Shown here: piece by piece, positions 18,221 to 27,657 of the stretch
Layout of the letters: every line of letters begins with the position of its first letter
Numbering within the stretch: the first letter of the stretch is position 1
Source of the DNA: an uncultured Clostridium sp.
Lineage (GTDB): Bacteria; Bacillota; Clostridia; TANB77; CAG-508
Length of the DNA stretch: 49,280 nt
Reading direction: 5' to 3'
NCBI GenBank assembly: GCA_947568535.1
Contig: CANOPF010000003.1
Span: forward strand, 1-49,280
The notes under the pieces: model-generated
What the model was told of the DNA's origin: nothing
Database searches by the model: none
Seen by the model: the letters and a program-made list of their open reading frames with translations, nothing else
Made by a program: the position numbers and the translations under genes

Positions 18221-19273
18221 TTAATCCTTGTCTATTTTTCCTCCACCAAGAACAATTCCCTCCTCATCATAAAAAACTACAGACTGACCTGGTGTTACTG
18301 CTCTTTGTTCTACGTCAAATACTACTTTAATTCTATCCCCTTCAGGATATAGTGTTGCTCCTGCCTCTGTTGATCGATATCGAATTTTTGCCTTACATTT
18401 GATCATTTTATCTAACTGATCAGATATCATCCAATTTACGTCTTCTGCATATAATGTTTTCTTATATAATTCTTCTTCTAGACCAACAATTACCTCATTT
18501 TTTTCTTGATCTAATTCTATAACATATAATGGCTCTGAATAAGAAATGCCTAATCCCTTCCTTTGTCCTATGGTATAATGGATGAGACCTTGATGTTGTC
18601 CTAAAACTTTTCCACTTTTTAAAACAATATTTCCTTTATGACTTTTATATTTTCCATATTTTCTAAGAAATTTTGGATAACAATTATCAGGAATAAAACA
18701 AATCTCTTGACTATCCTTTTTTTGTGCTATAAATAAGTTATTTTCTTTTGCTATTTTTCTAATATCTTCTTTATTGGCATAATGTTGTAAAGGGAAAAGA
18801 ATAAATTTTAATTTTTCTTTTGGTATTGAATATAAAAAATATGTCTGATCTTTCTTTTCCTCTTGTGATTTTCGTAGAACATATTGATGATATTTCTTCG
18901 AAAACTCAATATTAGCATAATGCCCAGTTGCTATATAATCACAGCCTAATTCTTTTGCTTTTTGATAAAAAATACCAAACTTTAAATAATGATTACATTC
19001 TACACATGGATTTGGCGTTCTTGCTTCTTGGTATTCATGGATAAAATGATCTACTACTTTTGTCCTAAATTCCTGTTGGCAATTGACACAAAAATGAGAA
19101 ATTCCTAATTGATCACATATCTGTTTAGCATCTTGTATAGCTCTATTCTCTTCCTTTGGCTCCCATAATTGCATTGTACATCCAATTACTTCATACCCCT
19201 GTTTCTGTAATAAAACTGCTGATACAGAACTATCAACACCACCACTCATTCCTAACAAAACTTTTTTCTTCAT
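18221..19273 (-). CDS. mnmA: tRNA-specific 2-thiouridylase
   Basis: 350 residues. PP-loop SGGVDSSV at the N-terminus binds ATP; catalytic cysteines in NPCVECN and SQEICFIPD; HYTIGQRKGLGI is characteristic. It makes the 2-thiouridine at the wobble position of Lys, Glu and Gln tRNAs, with sulfur from a cysteine desulfurase that is not in this window. It follows aspS by ten bases, so both translation genes are probably co-transcribed. Confidence 0.95.
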   Translation of the reverse strand: MKKKVLLGMSGGVDSSVSAVLLQKQGYEVIGCTMQLWEPKEENRAIQDAKQICDQLGISHFCVNCQQEFRTKVVDHFIHEYQEARTPNPCVECNHYLKFGIFYQKAKELGCDYIATGHYANIEFSKKYHQYVLRKSQEEKKDQTYFLYSIPKEKLKFILFPLQHYANKEDIRKIAKENNLFIAQKKDSQEICFIPDNCYPKFLRKYGKYKSHKGNIVLKSGKVLGQHQGLIHYTIGQRKGLGISYSEPLYVIELDQEKNEVIVGLEEELYKKTLYAEDVNWMISDQLDKMIKCKAKIRYRSTEAGATLYPEGDRIKVVFDVEQRAVTPGQSVVFYDEEGIVLGGGKIDKD

Positions 19274-19283
19274 TTTACTTCAC

Positions 19284-21033
19284 CTATTCATTTTCCTTTA
19301 ATGTAATATGTACATCTTCTAATTGTTGTGCTGAAACGACAGATGGTGCATTCATTAATAAATCTCTGGCTTTTTTATTTTTTGGAAAAGCAATAATTTC
19401 TCTAATGTTTTGTGAATCAGCAATAAGCATAACCATTCTATCTACTCCTGGTGCTCCTCCAGCATGTGGTGGTGTTCCATATTGAAAAGCATTATATAAT
19501 GCACCAAACCTATTTTTTACTTCCTCTTCTGTATATCCTGCTATTTCGAATGCCTTTACCATAACCTCTGGATTATGATTTCTAACAGCACCTGATGCCA
19601 TTTCATAACCATTACAAACTAAATCATATTGGTAAGCCAGAATTTCTAATGGATCTTTCCTTTCTAAAGCTTCTAATCCGCCTTGTGGCATAGAAAAAGG
19701 ATTATGACTAAAATCTATTGTTCCTTCATCAGATAATTCATACATAGGAAAATCAACAATAAAACAGAAACGATAAATATCTTTTTCGATTAGATCTAGT
19801 CTTTTACCTAATTCATTTCTAACTAATCCTGCTACTTTTTGTGCTTTTTTCCATTCGTCAGCAATAAAGAAAATAGCCATATTATTTTGTACATGATATT
19901 CTTTTTCTAAGATCTCTTTCTTGTCTTCGGTAATAAATTTAGCAATTCCTCCTGTTACATTTCCATTTTCTTCCCATTTTACCCATGCTAAACCTTTAGC
20001 ACCAACTTCCTCTGTAGTAGCAAATTCTACCATTTTATCAAAGAATTTTCTGCCCTGTTGTGCTCCATTAGGCACAACAATTGCTTTTACTGTTTTTCCT
20101 TTAAAAGCATTAAAGTCAGAATGTGCAAAAACTTTCGTTACATCTTGAATTATAAGTGGATTTCTTAAATCAGGTTTATCACTTCCATACTTCTCCATGG
20201 CCTCTTGATAAGGAATACGAATAAATGGTCCTTCATCTACTTTCCAATTAGTAAATTTTTTAAACGTATAAGGCACTACTTCTTCCATGACTTCAAAAAC
20301 ATCTTCTTGTGTCGCAAAACTCATCTCAAAATCTAATTGATAAAATTCTCCTGGTGCTCTATCTGCTCTTGGATCTTCATCACGAAAACAGGGAGCAATT
20401 TGATAATATCGATTAAATCCACCTACCATTAATAATTGTTTAAATTGTTGAGGTGCTTGTGGAAGTGCATAAAACTCTCCTGCATGTAATCTACTTGGTA
20501 CTAAATAATCTCTTGCCCCTTCTGGCGAAGAATTAGCTAAAATAGGAGTTTGAATTTCTGTAAATCCTAATTCATCCATCTTATCTCTTAAGGTTTTCAA
20601 AATTTTAGAACGAAGCAATATATTGTTGTGCAATTTCTCATTTCTTAAATCTAAAAAACGATACGCTAATCGTAAATCTTCTCTTACTTCTTGTTCTGTG
20701 TTGATTTCAAATGGTAAGATATTCTTGCATTTTCCTAATACTTCTATCTGATTAGCTACTACTTCAATTTCTCCTGTCGTCATTTTAGGATTTTTACTCA
20801 TTCTTTCCACAACTTCTCCGAGAAATGTGGATACAACTTTCTGTACTAAATTGTTTTGCTTGTTCTTGTAATACTTCATCATGAATAACAATCTGTGTAA
20901 TACCAAATTCATCTCTTAAATCAATAAATAGCATTCCACCTAAATTCCTAATTTTTTGTATCCATCCACTTAGTTCTACTTTGTCCCCTTTATTCTGTAA
21001 TGTTAATTCTCCACATGTTTTATTTCTATACAT
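19284..21033 (-). pseudogene. aspS: Aspartyl-tRNA synthetase, single-base frameshift
   Basis: The N-terminal anticodon-binding part (from 21033: TCGELTLQNKGDKVELSGW, SIQKIRNLGG-like) and the catalytic part (to 19284) are in different frames. They join correctly as CIHIS-GEVVERMSKNP if one base is removed at 20820; the total of 1750 bases is one more than a multiple of three. The catalytic part is complete: motif 2 FRDEDPRADRAPGEFYQ, the bacterial insertion domain, motif 3 GGAPGVDRM. AspRS is essential and no second copy is in this window, so either the base is a sequencing error or decoding is unusual. Upstream a 220-bp gap separates it from the divergent HD-GYP gene. It is followed by mnmA. 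Confidence 0.9.
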
Positions 21034-21254
21034 TTAATTCCCTCCGTTCACTTTCTTATTTTTTTATATTACCACAATTTAGGCTGTTTTTCAATGTTTT
21101 CCTTTTTATTTTAAAAATTAATGGTTTATTTCAACAGACAAGACAGTTATTGAGAAAATCATCTCTCTAAAATCCAGATTGAACATTCTTTCCTACTTGC
21201 AGTTTTTTTCCTTCCATGTTATGATAAACAAAAAAAATACTAAGGAGAATATTT

Positions 21255-22160
21255 ATGAATAATGAATTCGACTTTTATGACAAAACCAATCTAAAATCTT
21301 ATAATTTGAACGAAAGTATGAGATATCAACTAAATATGTTAGATCGACTAGATGTATTTACGAGAAAACACTGTGAAAACGTTGCTAGTTTAACCTGTAG
21401 ACTTTGTGAATACTTACATTGTCATAAAAGCTTTACCCAATACTGCACTATTTGTGCCTATTTACATGACATTGGTAAACAATTTATTCCCCCTGAAGTT
21501 CTCCAAAAACCTGGAAAATTAACAGAAGAAGAATATCGTATTATGAAAAATCATACTACATTAGGCTATAACTTATGTATGAAAGATTTAAAATTAAGAC
21601 CTTATTCAGCAGGTGCCCTATATCATCATGAAGCACTAAATGGTTCAGGATATCCACAAGGTTTGTCCAAAAAAGATATTCCTTATGAAGCACAAATTAT
21701 TCGTGTAGCAGACGAATACGATGCTATCGTAAGTAAAAGACAATATAAATCACACATTGGTATCTCTGATACATTAAAAATATTAATTGAAAATACACAA
21801 CCTACAAAAAACGCTAAATTTGGCAAAAATAACCCTACCATTGTCAAATGTTTATTTAAAGTAGTGATTGACGATATTGAATATGAAATTTACTGTACTC
21901 AACAATATGTTGATGAATTACAAAGTGAATTAAAAAGATTTAAACAAATAAACAAATATAAAGAAAAAATGGATCAAGCAAAAAAAGAAAAAGATAAAAA
22001 TTATTACCTGGAAGGAATAAAAATGCTACTAAAAAATAATGAAACCCTAGAAAACTATCTCCTTAGGTATGAAGAATATAAAAAGGCTTACGCAACAAGA
22101 AAAGCTATCATTGATAACCTTTACCAAGAAATTAAAATCATAAAAAAGCTAAAAATATGA
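21255..22160 (+). CDS. HD-GYP domain protein
   Basis: 301 residues. The HD-GYP core spans about 25-175: HCENVASL, the metal-binding HDIGK, and HHEALNGSGYP with the GYP signature, then RVADEYDAI. Such proteins usually hydrolyse cyclic dinucleotides. There is no receiver or membrane segment at the N-terminus. The C-terminal 110 residues are a long charged helix or coiled coil (LQSELKRFKQ...), ending in lysine-rich sequence; this tail is unusual and its role unknown. AAGGAG stands before the ATG. A very strong bidirectional terminator follows. Confidence 0.88.
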   Translation: MNNEFDFYDKTNLKSYNLNESMRYQLNMLDRLDVFTRKHCENVASLTCRLCEYLHCHKSFTQYCTICAYLHDIGKQFIPPEVLQKPGKLTEEEYRIMKNHTTLGYNLCMKDLKLRPYSAGALYHHEALNGSGYPQGLSKKDIPYEAQIIRVADEYDAIVSKRQYKSHIGISDTLKILIENTQPTKNAKFGKNNPTIVKCLFKVVIDDIEYEIYCTQQYVDELQSELKRFKQINKYKEKMDQAKKEKDKNYYLEGIKMLLKNNETLENYLLRYEEYKKAYATRKAIIDNLYQEIKIIKKLKI

Positions 22161-22172
22161 CCTATCTATATC

Positions 22173-22216
22173 AAAACTGCCAAAATTGCCAGATAAATGG
22201 CAATTTTGGCAGTTTT
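22173..22216. terminator. Bidirectional terminator between HD-GYP and mazF genes
   Basis: Nineteen-base perfect stem (22173-22191 with 22198-22216), six-base loop, A and T ends on both sides. It separates two convergent genes; the mazF stop is two bases beyond it. Confidence 0.93.
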
Positions 22217-22217
22217 C

Positions 22218-22568
22218 TTATTCACCTAATCCAAAGCTTACTCCTAAAGCATTATTCACTTTATCAATTATCTTTTCATCATCAATATGACCAATTCTTT
22301 CCTTTAGTCTACTTTTGTCAATTGTTCTTATTTGCTCTGCTAAAACAACAGAATTACTTTTTAATCCACAAGATGCTGAATCTATCTCTATATGTGTTGG
22401 TAATTTATTTTTCCCCGTCTGAGAAGTGATCGCTGCGGCAATTACAGTAGGACTATATTTATTACCCAAATCATTTTGTATAATAAGAACTGGCCTAATT
22501 CCCCCTTGCTCTGAGCCAACTACTGGACTTAAATCTGCATAAAACATATCTCCTCTTTTGATTTGCAT
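22218..22568 (-). CDS. MazF/EndoA-type mRNA interferase
   Basis: 116 residues from the ATG at 22568 (ribosome site GGGAGTG). MazF/PemK signatures: [31 protein letters not shown] near the start with catalytic Arg, and [10 protein letters not shown] in the middle, ending [10 protein letters not shown]. It cleaves single-stranded RNA at short sites. No MazE-like antitoxin gene lies directly upstream: the preceding gene is the GerS-like one. In other Clostridia mazF can also stand apart from a recognisable mazE, so it may be a chromosomal endoribonuclease controlled from elsewhere. Confidence 0.9.
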   Translation of the reverse strand: MQIKRGDMFYADLSPVVGSEQGGIRPVLIIQNDLGNKYSPTVIAAAITSQTGKNKLPTHIEIDSASCGLKSNSVVLAEQIRTIDKSRLKERIGHIDDEKIIDKVNNALGVSFGLGE

Positions 22569-22650
22569 ATTCTTCACTCCCAATATTCGTATATTGTCAA
22601 GTATATTTCATGCTATTTTAAATATTAGTGGAAGTAAATTAATGGTTATT

Positions 22651-23253
22651 TTAACTATTTATCTTTACCTCATTATATAATATGTAAACACTTCCCTTTT
22701 TGTTCGTCCAGTTAATTTCCATTTTTACTGGTTTTCCTGTATTTCTATCAACCCATAAAGTCTTTTCTTCTTGATTTTGGGAGGTTTTCATAACAATTTC
22801 ATGATGTTCTTCTTTCCAATTTGCTTTTTCATCAGCCTGATAGTCTTTGATAAAACAACTCAAATCTAAAATATTATCTGATAGGTATTCATAATTTTCA
22901 AAAATAGAACTTAAACTTAATTGACTATTCTCTATTTTCAATTGATTTCCCATCTTGATTATTTTTATCCCTGCCACATTGGTTGGCTCTAAAATCTCTT
23001 GTGTTGATACATCTGGGCTAGTATATTGTTGCTTTAACCTATACTTATTGTTATTTTTATTGCTATTAACCTCTACCTCTATTTTTGTATCATAGGAACG
23101 AATATTTAAAATATAATCAACAATTTCTTGACTACTACTATTATTCCCAATTTTTAAATTTTTAGCCGTTTGAGAATAAGAAAAAATAAAAAAAATCATC
23201 ATTCCTAATATTAATGCAATAGCAAGTATAAAAAATATGCTCTTTTTTTTCAA
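22651..23253 (-). CDS. GerS-like germination protein
   Basis: 200 residues from a TTG at 23253, chosen because AGGAGGTAACG precedes it at ideal distance. A hydrophobic N-terminus (about 5-25) without a lipobox cysteine is followed by an extracytoplasmic domain with patterns I know from the Clostridial GerS family: NKYRLKQQYTSP, GIKIIKMGNQLKIENSQ, FENYEYLSDNIL, and the end VYILYNEVKINS. GerS is a lipoprotein of spores needed for cortex hydrolysis during germination in C. difficile. The missing lipobox means this one would be held by its membrane helix. It lies between dusB and mazF, 50 bases after dusB. The family call is from memory of sequences. Confidence 0.62.
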   Translation of the reverse strand: MKKKSIFFILAIALILGMMIFFIFSYSQTAKNLKIGNNSSSQEIVDYILNIRSYDTKIEVEVNSNKNNNKYRLKQQYTSPDVSTQEILEPTNVAGIKIIKMGNQLKIENSQLSLSSIFENYEYLSDNILDLSCFIKDYQADEKANWKEEHHEIVMKTSQNQEEKTLWVDRNTGKPVKMEINWTNKKGSVYILYNEVKINS

Positions 23254-23303
23254 AACGTTACCTCCTAAAAAGATAGTAGATCTCAATCTACTATCATTCT
23301 ATT

Positions 23304-24275
23304 TTAAAGCGTTTTAAAATATTCTTCTATTCTATGGATTAATTCTGTATACGTATCAATTTGATTAATCTCACGTCTAAATTCCCCTGAATTTTTTAAG
23401 TTTTTTGTATACCAAGCAATATGCTTCCTCAATTCTTTAATCGCTATCTCCCCTTTTTCTTCAATAGCTAAATGAATATGTTTTTTTATTATCGTTAATT
23501 TTTCTTGATTAGATGGCTCTGGCAATTTCTCCCCTGTTTGCAAAAAATAGATTAATTTTCGAAAAATCCAAGGATTACCAAAACTACCTCTCCCAATCAT
23601 AATCCCATCTACACCTGTTTCTTGAAACATGGCTAATGCAGATTCTTCATCCACCACATCCCCATTTCCTATAACAGGAATCGTAACAGCCTGTTTTACT
23701 TGTTTTATCATTGTTAACTCTGCCTTTCCTGAATAAAATGCAGAACGTGTTCTTCCATGAATCGTAATAGCAGAAATACCAACCTGCTGAGCCAATTTAG
23801 CCAATTCTACTGCTACGATGTGATCCAAATCCCATCCTATTCTACATTTTAGTGTAACTGGTACTTCAGCATTTTTTACTACAGCACGCATTACTTTCTC
23901 TGCTTGTTGTAAGTCTAATAATAATTTACTGCCATCACCATTCTTTACCACTTTAGGAGCAGGACATCCCATATTAATATCCACTAAATCTGCCATTTTA
24001 CTCACATATCTAGTAGCATATCCCATCGTTTCTTCATCACTTCCAAAAATTTGAAAACTAATTGGTCCTTTTTCGCCTTCTCTATTGAGTAATCGATTAG
24101 TTTTTTTATCATCATGAAAAATAGCCTTTGCACTAGCCATCTCTGTACATACTAAACCTGGTCCAAACTCTTTGGTAATTCTCCTAAAAGGCTGGTTTGT
24201 TACACCAGCCATCGGAGCTAATATTAAATTATTCTCTAATTTTATTTTACCTATTTTTAATGGATGTAAATACAC
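23304..24275 (-). CDS. dusB: tRNA-dihydrouridine synthase
   Basis: 323 residues. FMN-barrel motifs: LAPMAGVTNQPFRR, DINMGCPAPKVVKNGDGS with the catalytic cysteine, TLKCRIGWD, TIHGRTR, and IGRGSFGNPWIF. It reduces uridines in tRNA D-loops. The best start is a GTG at 24275 with only a weak ribosome site; no ATG upstream fits. It follows rodA by about 60 bases in the same direction. Confidence 0.93.
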   Translation of the reverse strand: MYLHPLKIGKIKLENNLILAPMAGVTNQPFRRITKEFGPGLVCTEMASAKAIFHDDKKTNRLLNREGEKGPISFQIFGSDEETMGYATRYVSKMADLVDINMGCPAPKVVKNGDGSKLLLDLQQAEKVMRAVVKNAEVPVTLKCRIGWDLDHIVAVELAKLAQQVGISAITIHGRTRSAFYSGKAELTMIKQVKQAVTIPVIGNGDVVDEESALAMFQETGVDGIMIGRGSFGNPWIFRKLIYFLQTGEKLPEPSNQEKLTIIKKHIHLAIEEKGEIAIKELRKHIAWYTKNLKNSGEFRREINQIDTYTELIHRIEEYFKTL

Positions 24276-24334
24276 AAGTTAAAGAAAGTTCTTTAATACA
24301 ATTCAAAACTTTTAGAACTTTCCTTCCCCCTTTC

Positions 24335-25441
24335 TTATTTCACAAATATTGTTTTTTGCCTTTTTCCACTAATATTCAATAATAGCGCAATACAGATAAA
24401 ATTGGTAATTAACGAACTACCACCATAACTAATAAAGGGAAGTGGAACTCCAGTAATCGGTAATAATCCCATTACCATTCCTATATTTTCTAACATATGA
24501 AATACAAAAATTCCCGTTATCCCAGATGCTATTAATGAACCAGCCTCATCTTTTGCTGTTTTGGCTACATATAAACATTTAGTTAAAAATATCACATAGA
24601 GGATAATCACTGTTCCAGCTACCAAAAATCCCATTTCTTCTCCAATTACAGCAAAAATAAAGTCTGTGGTTTTTGGATATAGAAAACCTAATTGGGTTTG
24701 ATTTCCTTTTAATATTCCCATTCCCGTTAATCCCCCTGCTCCAATAGCCAATTTAGATTGAATAATATTGTATCCTGCTCCACGTGGATCTGATTCTGGA
24801 TTTAAAAAGATATCTATTCTTTTTCTTGCATGATCTGGCAATACAAAATGATAGATTATCGGTATAGATATGACAACAATAATCATAGTTCCTATGATAT
24901 ATTTCTTATCAATACCTGCTGTTATTAATATAAAGATCATAGCTACTAAAAATGCTGCTGCTGTTCCATAATCTGGTTGCTTAATAATCAGCACTACAGG
25001 CACAGCAAATATAGCTAATAAAATGAGTAAGGAAATCGGTTTATTTATACTCCTTTTATCTCTTTCTTGGATTTTAGTTGTCACATGAGTAAAAAATAAA
25101 ATAACAAAGATTTTAGCAAACTCAGCTGGCTGCAAAGAAAAAAAACCTATATCAAACCAGCTTGTAGCTCCATTAACTGGTTTGGTAAACAATACAGCAA
25201 CAAGCAGTAAAATAAAAGCCCCATAAAATATGGGTGACATTTTTACCATGGCTTCATAATCAAGCATCATTATCATTATAGCTATGATTATACTGACAAT
25301 CAGCCATACACACTGTTTATTAAATTCATCATAATTTGCTTCTTGTGTCGCCGAAAATAATGCTACTAATCCTATTATACAAAGGATTATTGCAATGATT
25401 CCGATACTCCATTCTATATTTTTTAATTCTCTTTTTCTCAT
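24335..25441 (-). CDS. rodA: SEDS-family peptidoglycan polymerase RodA
   Basis: 368 residues with about ten membrane helices. SEDS signatures: PAEFAKIFVILF, KQPDYGTA, GAGGLTGMGILKGNQ, and PFISYGGSSLI near the end. SEDS proteins polymerise glycan strands with a class B PBP. The position after minD-minE is the usual one for rodA in Clostridia, so elongation is more likely than division (FtsW) or spore cortex (SpoVE). Confidence 0.87.
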   Translation of the reverse strand: MRKRELKNIEWSIGIIAIILCIIGLVALFSATQEANYDEFNKQCVWLIVSIIIAIMIMMLDYEAMVKMSPIFYGAFILLLVAVLFTKPVNGATSWFDIGFFSLQPAEFAKIFVILFFTHVTTKIQERDKRSINKPISLLILLAIFAVPVVLIIKQPDYGTAAAFLVAMIFILITAGIDKKYIIGTMIIVVISIPIIYHFVLPDHARKRIDIFLNPESDPRGAGYNIIQSKLAIGAGGLTGMGILKGNQTQLGFLYPKTTDFIFAVIGEEMGFLVAGTVIILYVIFLTKCLYVAKTAKDEAGSLIASGITGIFVFHMLENIGMVMGLLPITGVPLPFISYGGSSLITNFICIALLLNISGKRQKTIFVK

Positions 25442-25460
25442 TAAATCACTCTTTTTCTCT

Positions 25461-26045
25461 TTAATCTTCTGATTTAAATTCTTCTTTTTTCTCTTGTTCA
25501 GACTGCTTTTTTGTATCTTTTTCTGCCTCTTCTTTTTCGTTTAGCTTCTTCTCTTTGTCTTCTACCTCTTCTATTACTTCTATTTTATCCTTTTCTTTTT
25601 TCTCTGGTTTCTCCTCTTTTTCTATGACTTTTTCTTCTTTTGCCTTAGTTCCAGATTTTCCTTCCTTCTTTTCGCTTTTTTTCGTTCCCTTTTTTGTTTT
25701 TTTCTCTCCTTTTTCTACTTTCTCTTTTCCTTCTATCTTTCTTACTTCATTTTTTATATGCAAAATAGGGATGTTCGCATATAATGCTGGTGCACCATTA
25801 GTTCCATCTTCATTTTCTTGGTTAGTAAGTTTTACATCGATAGACTCTTCATCTACATCGATATATTTTTTTATTACTTCTATAATTTCTTGTTTCATTA
25901 ATTCTAAAAAGTCTGCTGAAACATTGGCTCTGTCTTGCATTAAGACTAAATGCAATCTTTCTTTAGCTGTTTCTCTAGAATTCGATCCTACTTTATCTTC
26001 TTTTTTACTCCACTTTTTAAAAAAATTCATTATGTTCTCAAACAT
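25461..26045 (-). CDS. minE: MinE with a long charged C-terminal tail
   Basis: 194 residues, about twice the normal MinE length. Residues 1-100 are a recognisable MinE: an amphipathic start (NIMNFFKKW), AKERLHLVLMQDRANVSADFLELMKQEI and an acidic/basic topological-specificity domain. Residues from about 104 on are almost entirely Lys and Glu with Thr and Ser (KEKVEKGEKKTKKGTKK and similar), predicted disordered or a single charged helix. MinE drives the pole-to-pole movement of MinD to place the septum. The tail is in frame and the gene reads cleanly into rodA. What it does is unknown. Confidence 0.85.
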   Translation of the reverse strand: MFENIMNFFKKWSKKEDKVGSNSRETAKERLHLVLMQDRANVSADFLELMKQEIIEVIKKYIDVDEESIDVKLTNQENEDGTNGAPALYANIPILHIKNEVRKIEGKEKVEKGEKKTKKGTKKSEKKEGKSGTKAKEEKVIEKEEKPEKKEKDKIEVIEEVEDKEKKLNEKEEAEKDTKKQSEQEKKEEFKSED

Positions 26046-26070
26046 TATTCTTGTTTACCTCCATATAGCT

Positions 26071-26865
26071 TTATTGTTTTTTGAATAGTCTCATTAACTT
26101 TGCCCAAAAGCCTATTTCCCTTCCTGGAACAGTTACTTCTATTTTCTCTCCTAATACCCTTTTGGCTATCTCAATATAAGCTTTTCCTGATGGTGCTTTT
26201 TTGTTTTGTATCACTGGCTCTCCTTTGTTTGTTTGTGTAATAATATATTCATCATCTGGCACAACACCAATCAGATCTATGGATAGTAAATCTACAATAT
26301 CATCAACATCCATCATTTCACCTTTTTTTACCATATTTGGTCTAATTCTATTAATGACTAATTCTGGATTTTTAATTTCAGATGATTCTAGTAATCCAAT
26401 AATTCTATCAGCATCTCTAATTGCAGATATTTCTGCTGTTGTTACAACAATAGCACGATTTGCTCCAGCAATGGCATTTTTAAATCCTTGTTCAATTCCA
26501 GCTGGACAATCAATTAGTATATAATCAAACTCTTCTTTTAATTTCTCCACTAAATCTTTCATTTGTTCTTCATTGACAGCACTTTTATCTCTGGTTTGTG
26601 CAGCTGGCAATAAATATAATTCTTTAAATCGTTTATCTTTAATAAGTGCTTGTCTCAATTTACATTTTTCTTCTACTACATCAACAATATCATAAACAAT
26701 TCTATTTTCTAATCCCATAACAACATCTAAATTACGAAGTCCTATATCGGTATCAATCAAAACTACCTTTTTTCCTTCTAGTGCTAAACTTGAACCTAAA
26801 TTTGCTGTAGTTGTCGTTTTTCCTACTCCACCTTTTCCTGATGTGATTACAATTACTTCTCCCAT
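26071..26865 (-). CDS. minD: Septum site-determining ATPase MinD
   Basis: 264 residues from the ATG at 26865 (AAGGAGGAG ribosome site). Deviant Walker A GKGGVGKTTTTANLG, switch DTDIGLRNLDVVMG, Walker B-like YILIDCPAGIEQG, and the membrane-binding amphipathic C-terminus FWAKLMRLFKKQ. It binds the membrane when dimeric with ATP and is released by MinE. minC, its usual partner and neighbour, is not in this window; the gene upstream is a pilin-like one. Confidence 0.95.
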   Translation of the reverse strand: MGEVIVITSGKGGVGKTTTTANLGSSLALEGKKVVLIDTDIGLRNLDVVMGLENRIVYDIVDVVEEKCKLRQALIKDKRFKELYLLPAAQTRDKSAVNEEQMKDLVEKLKEEFDYILIDCPAGIEQGFKNAIAGANRAIVVTTAEISAIRDADRIIGLLESSEIKNPELVINRIRPNMVKKGEMMDVDDIVDLLSIDLIGVVPDDEYIITQTNKGEPVIQNKKAPSGKAYIEIAKRVLGEKIEVTVPGREIGFWAKLMRLFKKQ

Positions 26866-27074
26866 AATTCTCCTCCTTAGGATTTTTAAGACATATTTAA
26901 ACATATATATAATATAATGAAAATGTGAAAAAGTCAATCTGTATAATCAAAATATTACTAAAATATGACTATTTCATGCAAAAAGAGACGACAAATTAAT
27001 GTAGTCCCATGTAATGTTTTCTCGTCGATCAACTAGATCGATTTTACTTTATTTTTGGTATCTGTGCTAACCAT

Positions 27075-27608
27075 TTATGTGTCCCATAGCAATCTTATCT
27101 GTTCTGTGTCTTTATCGGCAGTTGTATAATCTGTATAAAATGTTTCCTCACCAACAGTAATACCTTGTACATAAAATATATTATGAGTTGTTGAATGAAT
27201 AATATATATATTGGTATCTGTCAATTCCGAAAATTCGTCTGTTTTTAGTTTTTCAAAATCTTGTCCATAATTTAACGTTAAATTATCTATTTCGGATAAA
27301 TTAATTAGATAAAAACTTCCTGTATCACTAAGCTCTTCTTCATTAAGAATTCCTGATTGTTGAATATTTGTCATATTCGTATATTTCGTTTTCAGCATCT
27401 CATTAATATTACCTTTTTCGGCATAATGAGCAGAAATTTTATCCCTCAAATTAGCAATATCATTTTGCATAGCTTTCCATTTTGCTATTTGTAAATCATC
27501 TTGTACATGATAAATGATTATTCCTGTTATAATCATTAAAACAATAATGGCTATTGATAATGAAATTAACGAAATTCCACTTTTTTCACGCATTTTCTTT
27601 TTTATCAT
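27075..27608 (-). CDS. Pilin-like membrane protein
   Basis: 177 residues. The start KSGISLISLSIAIIVLMIITGIII is like the cleavage/methylation region of type IV prepilins (basic, Gly, then a long hydrophobic helix), but the conserved Glu at position 5 after the cleavage Gly is Ser. The rest is a hydrophilic domain of about 140 residues (NLRDKISAHYAEKGNIN; IYIIHSTTHNIFYVQG). No pilus assembly genes are in the window. Many Clostridia have scattered pseudopilins of this kind. It sits between spoIVFB and minD in the same direction, an unusual place. Confidence 0.6.
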   Translation of the reverse strand: MIKKKMREKSGISLISLSIAIIVLMIITGIIIYHVQDDLQIAKWKAMQNDIANLRDKISAHYAEKGNINEMLKTKYTNMTNIQQSGILNEEELSDTGSFYLINLSEIDNLTLNYGQDFEKLKTDEFSELTDTNIYIIHSTTHNIFYVQGITVGEETFYTDYTTADKDTEQIRLLWDT

Positions 27609-27657
27609 TTGCTTCTTCTCCTCTTTTCTTCTCTTTAGTATTAGTTTACTATTTATT

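Noticed and set aside
25555-26088. A long plus-strand frame opposite minE
   Set aside because: It is the mirror of the Lys/Glu-rich minE tail; Phe/Ser-rich translation and no ribosome site.
26990-27055. A small CGATC...GATCG hairpin upstream of minD
   Set aside because: T-tract lies on the wrong side for the minus-strand pilin gene, and no plus-strand gene ends there; not strong enough to call.
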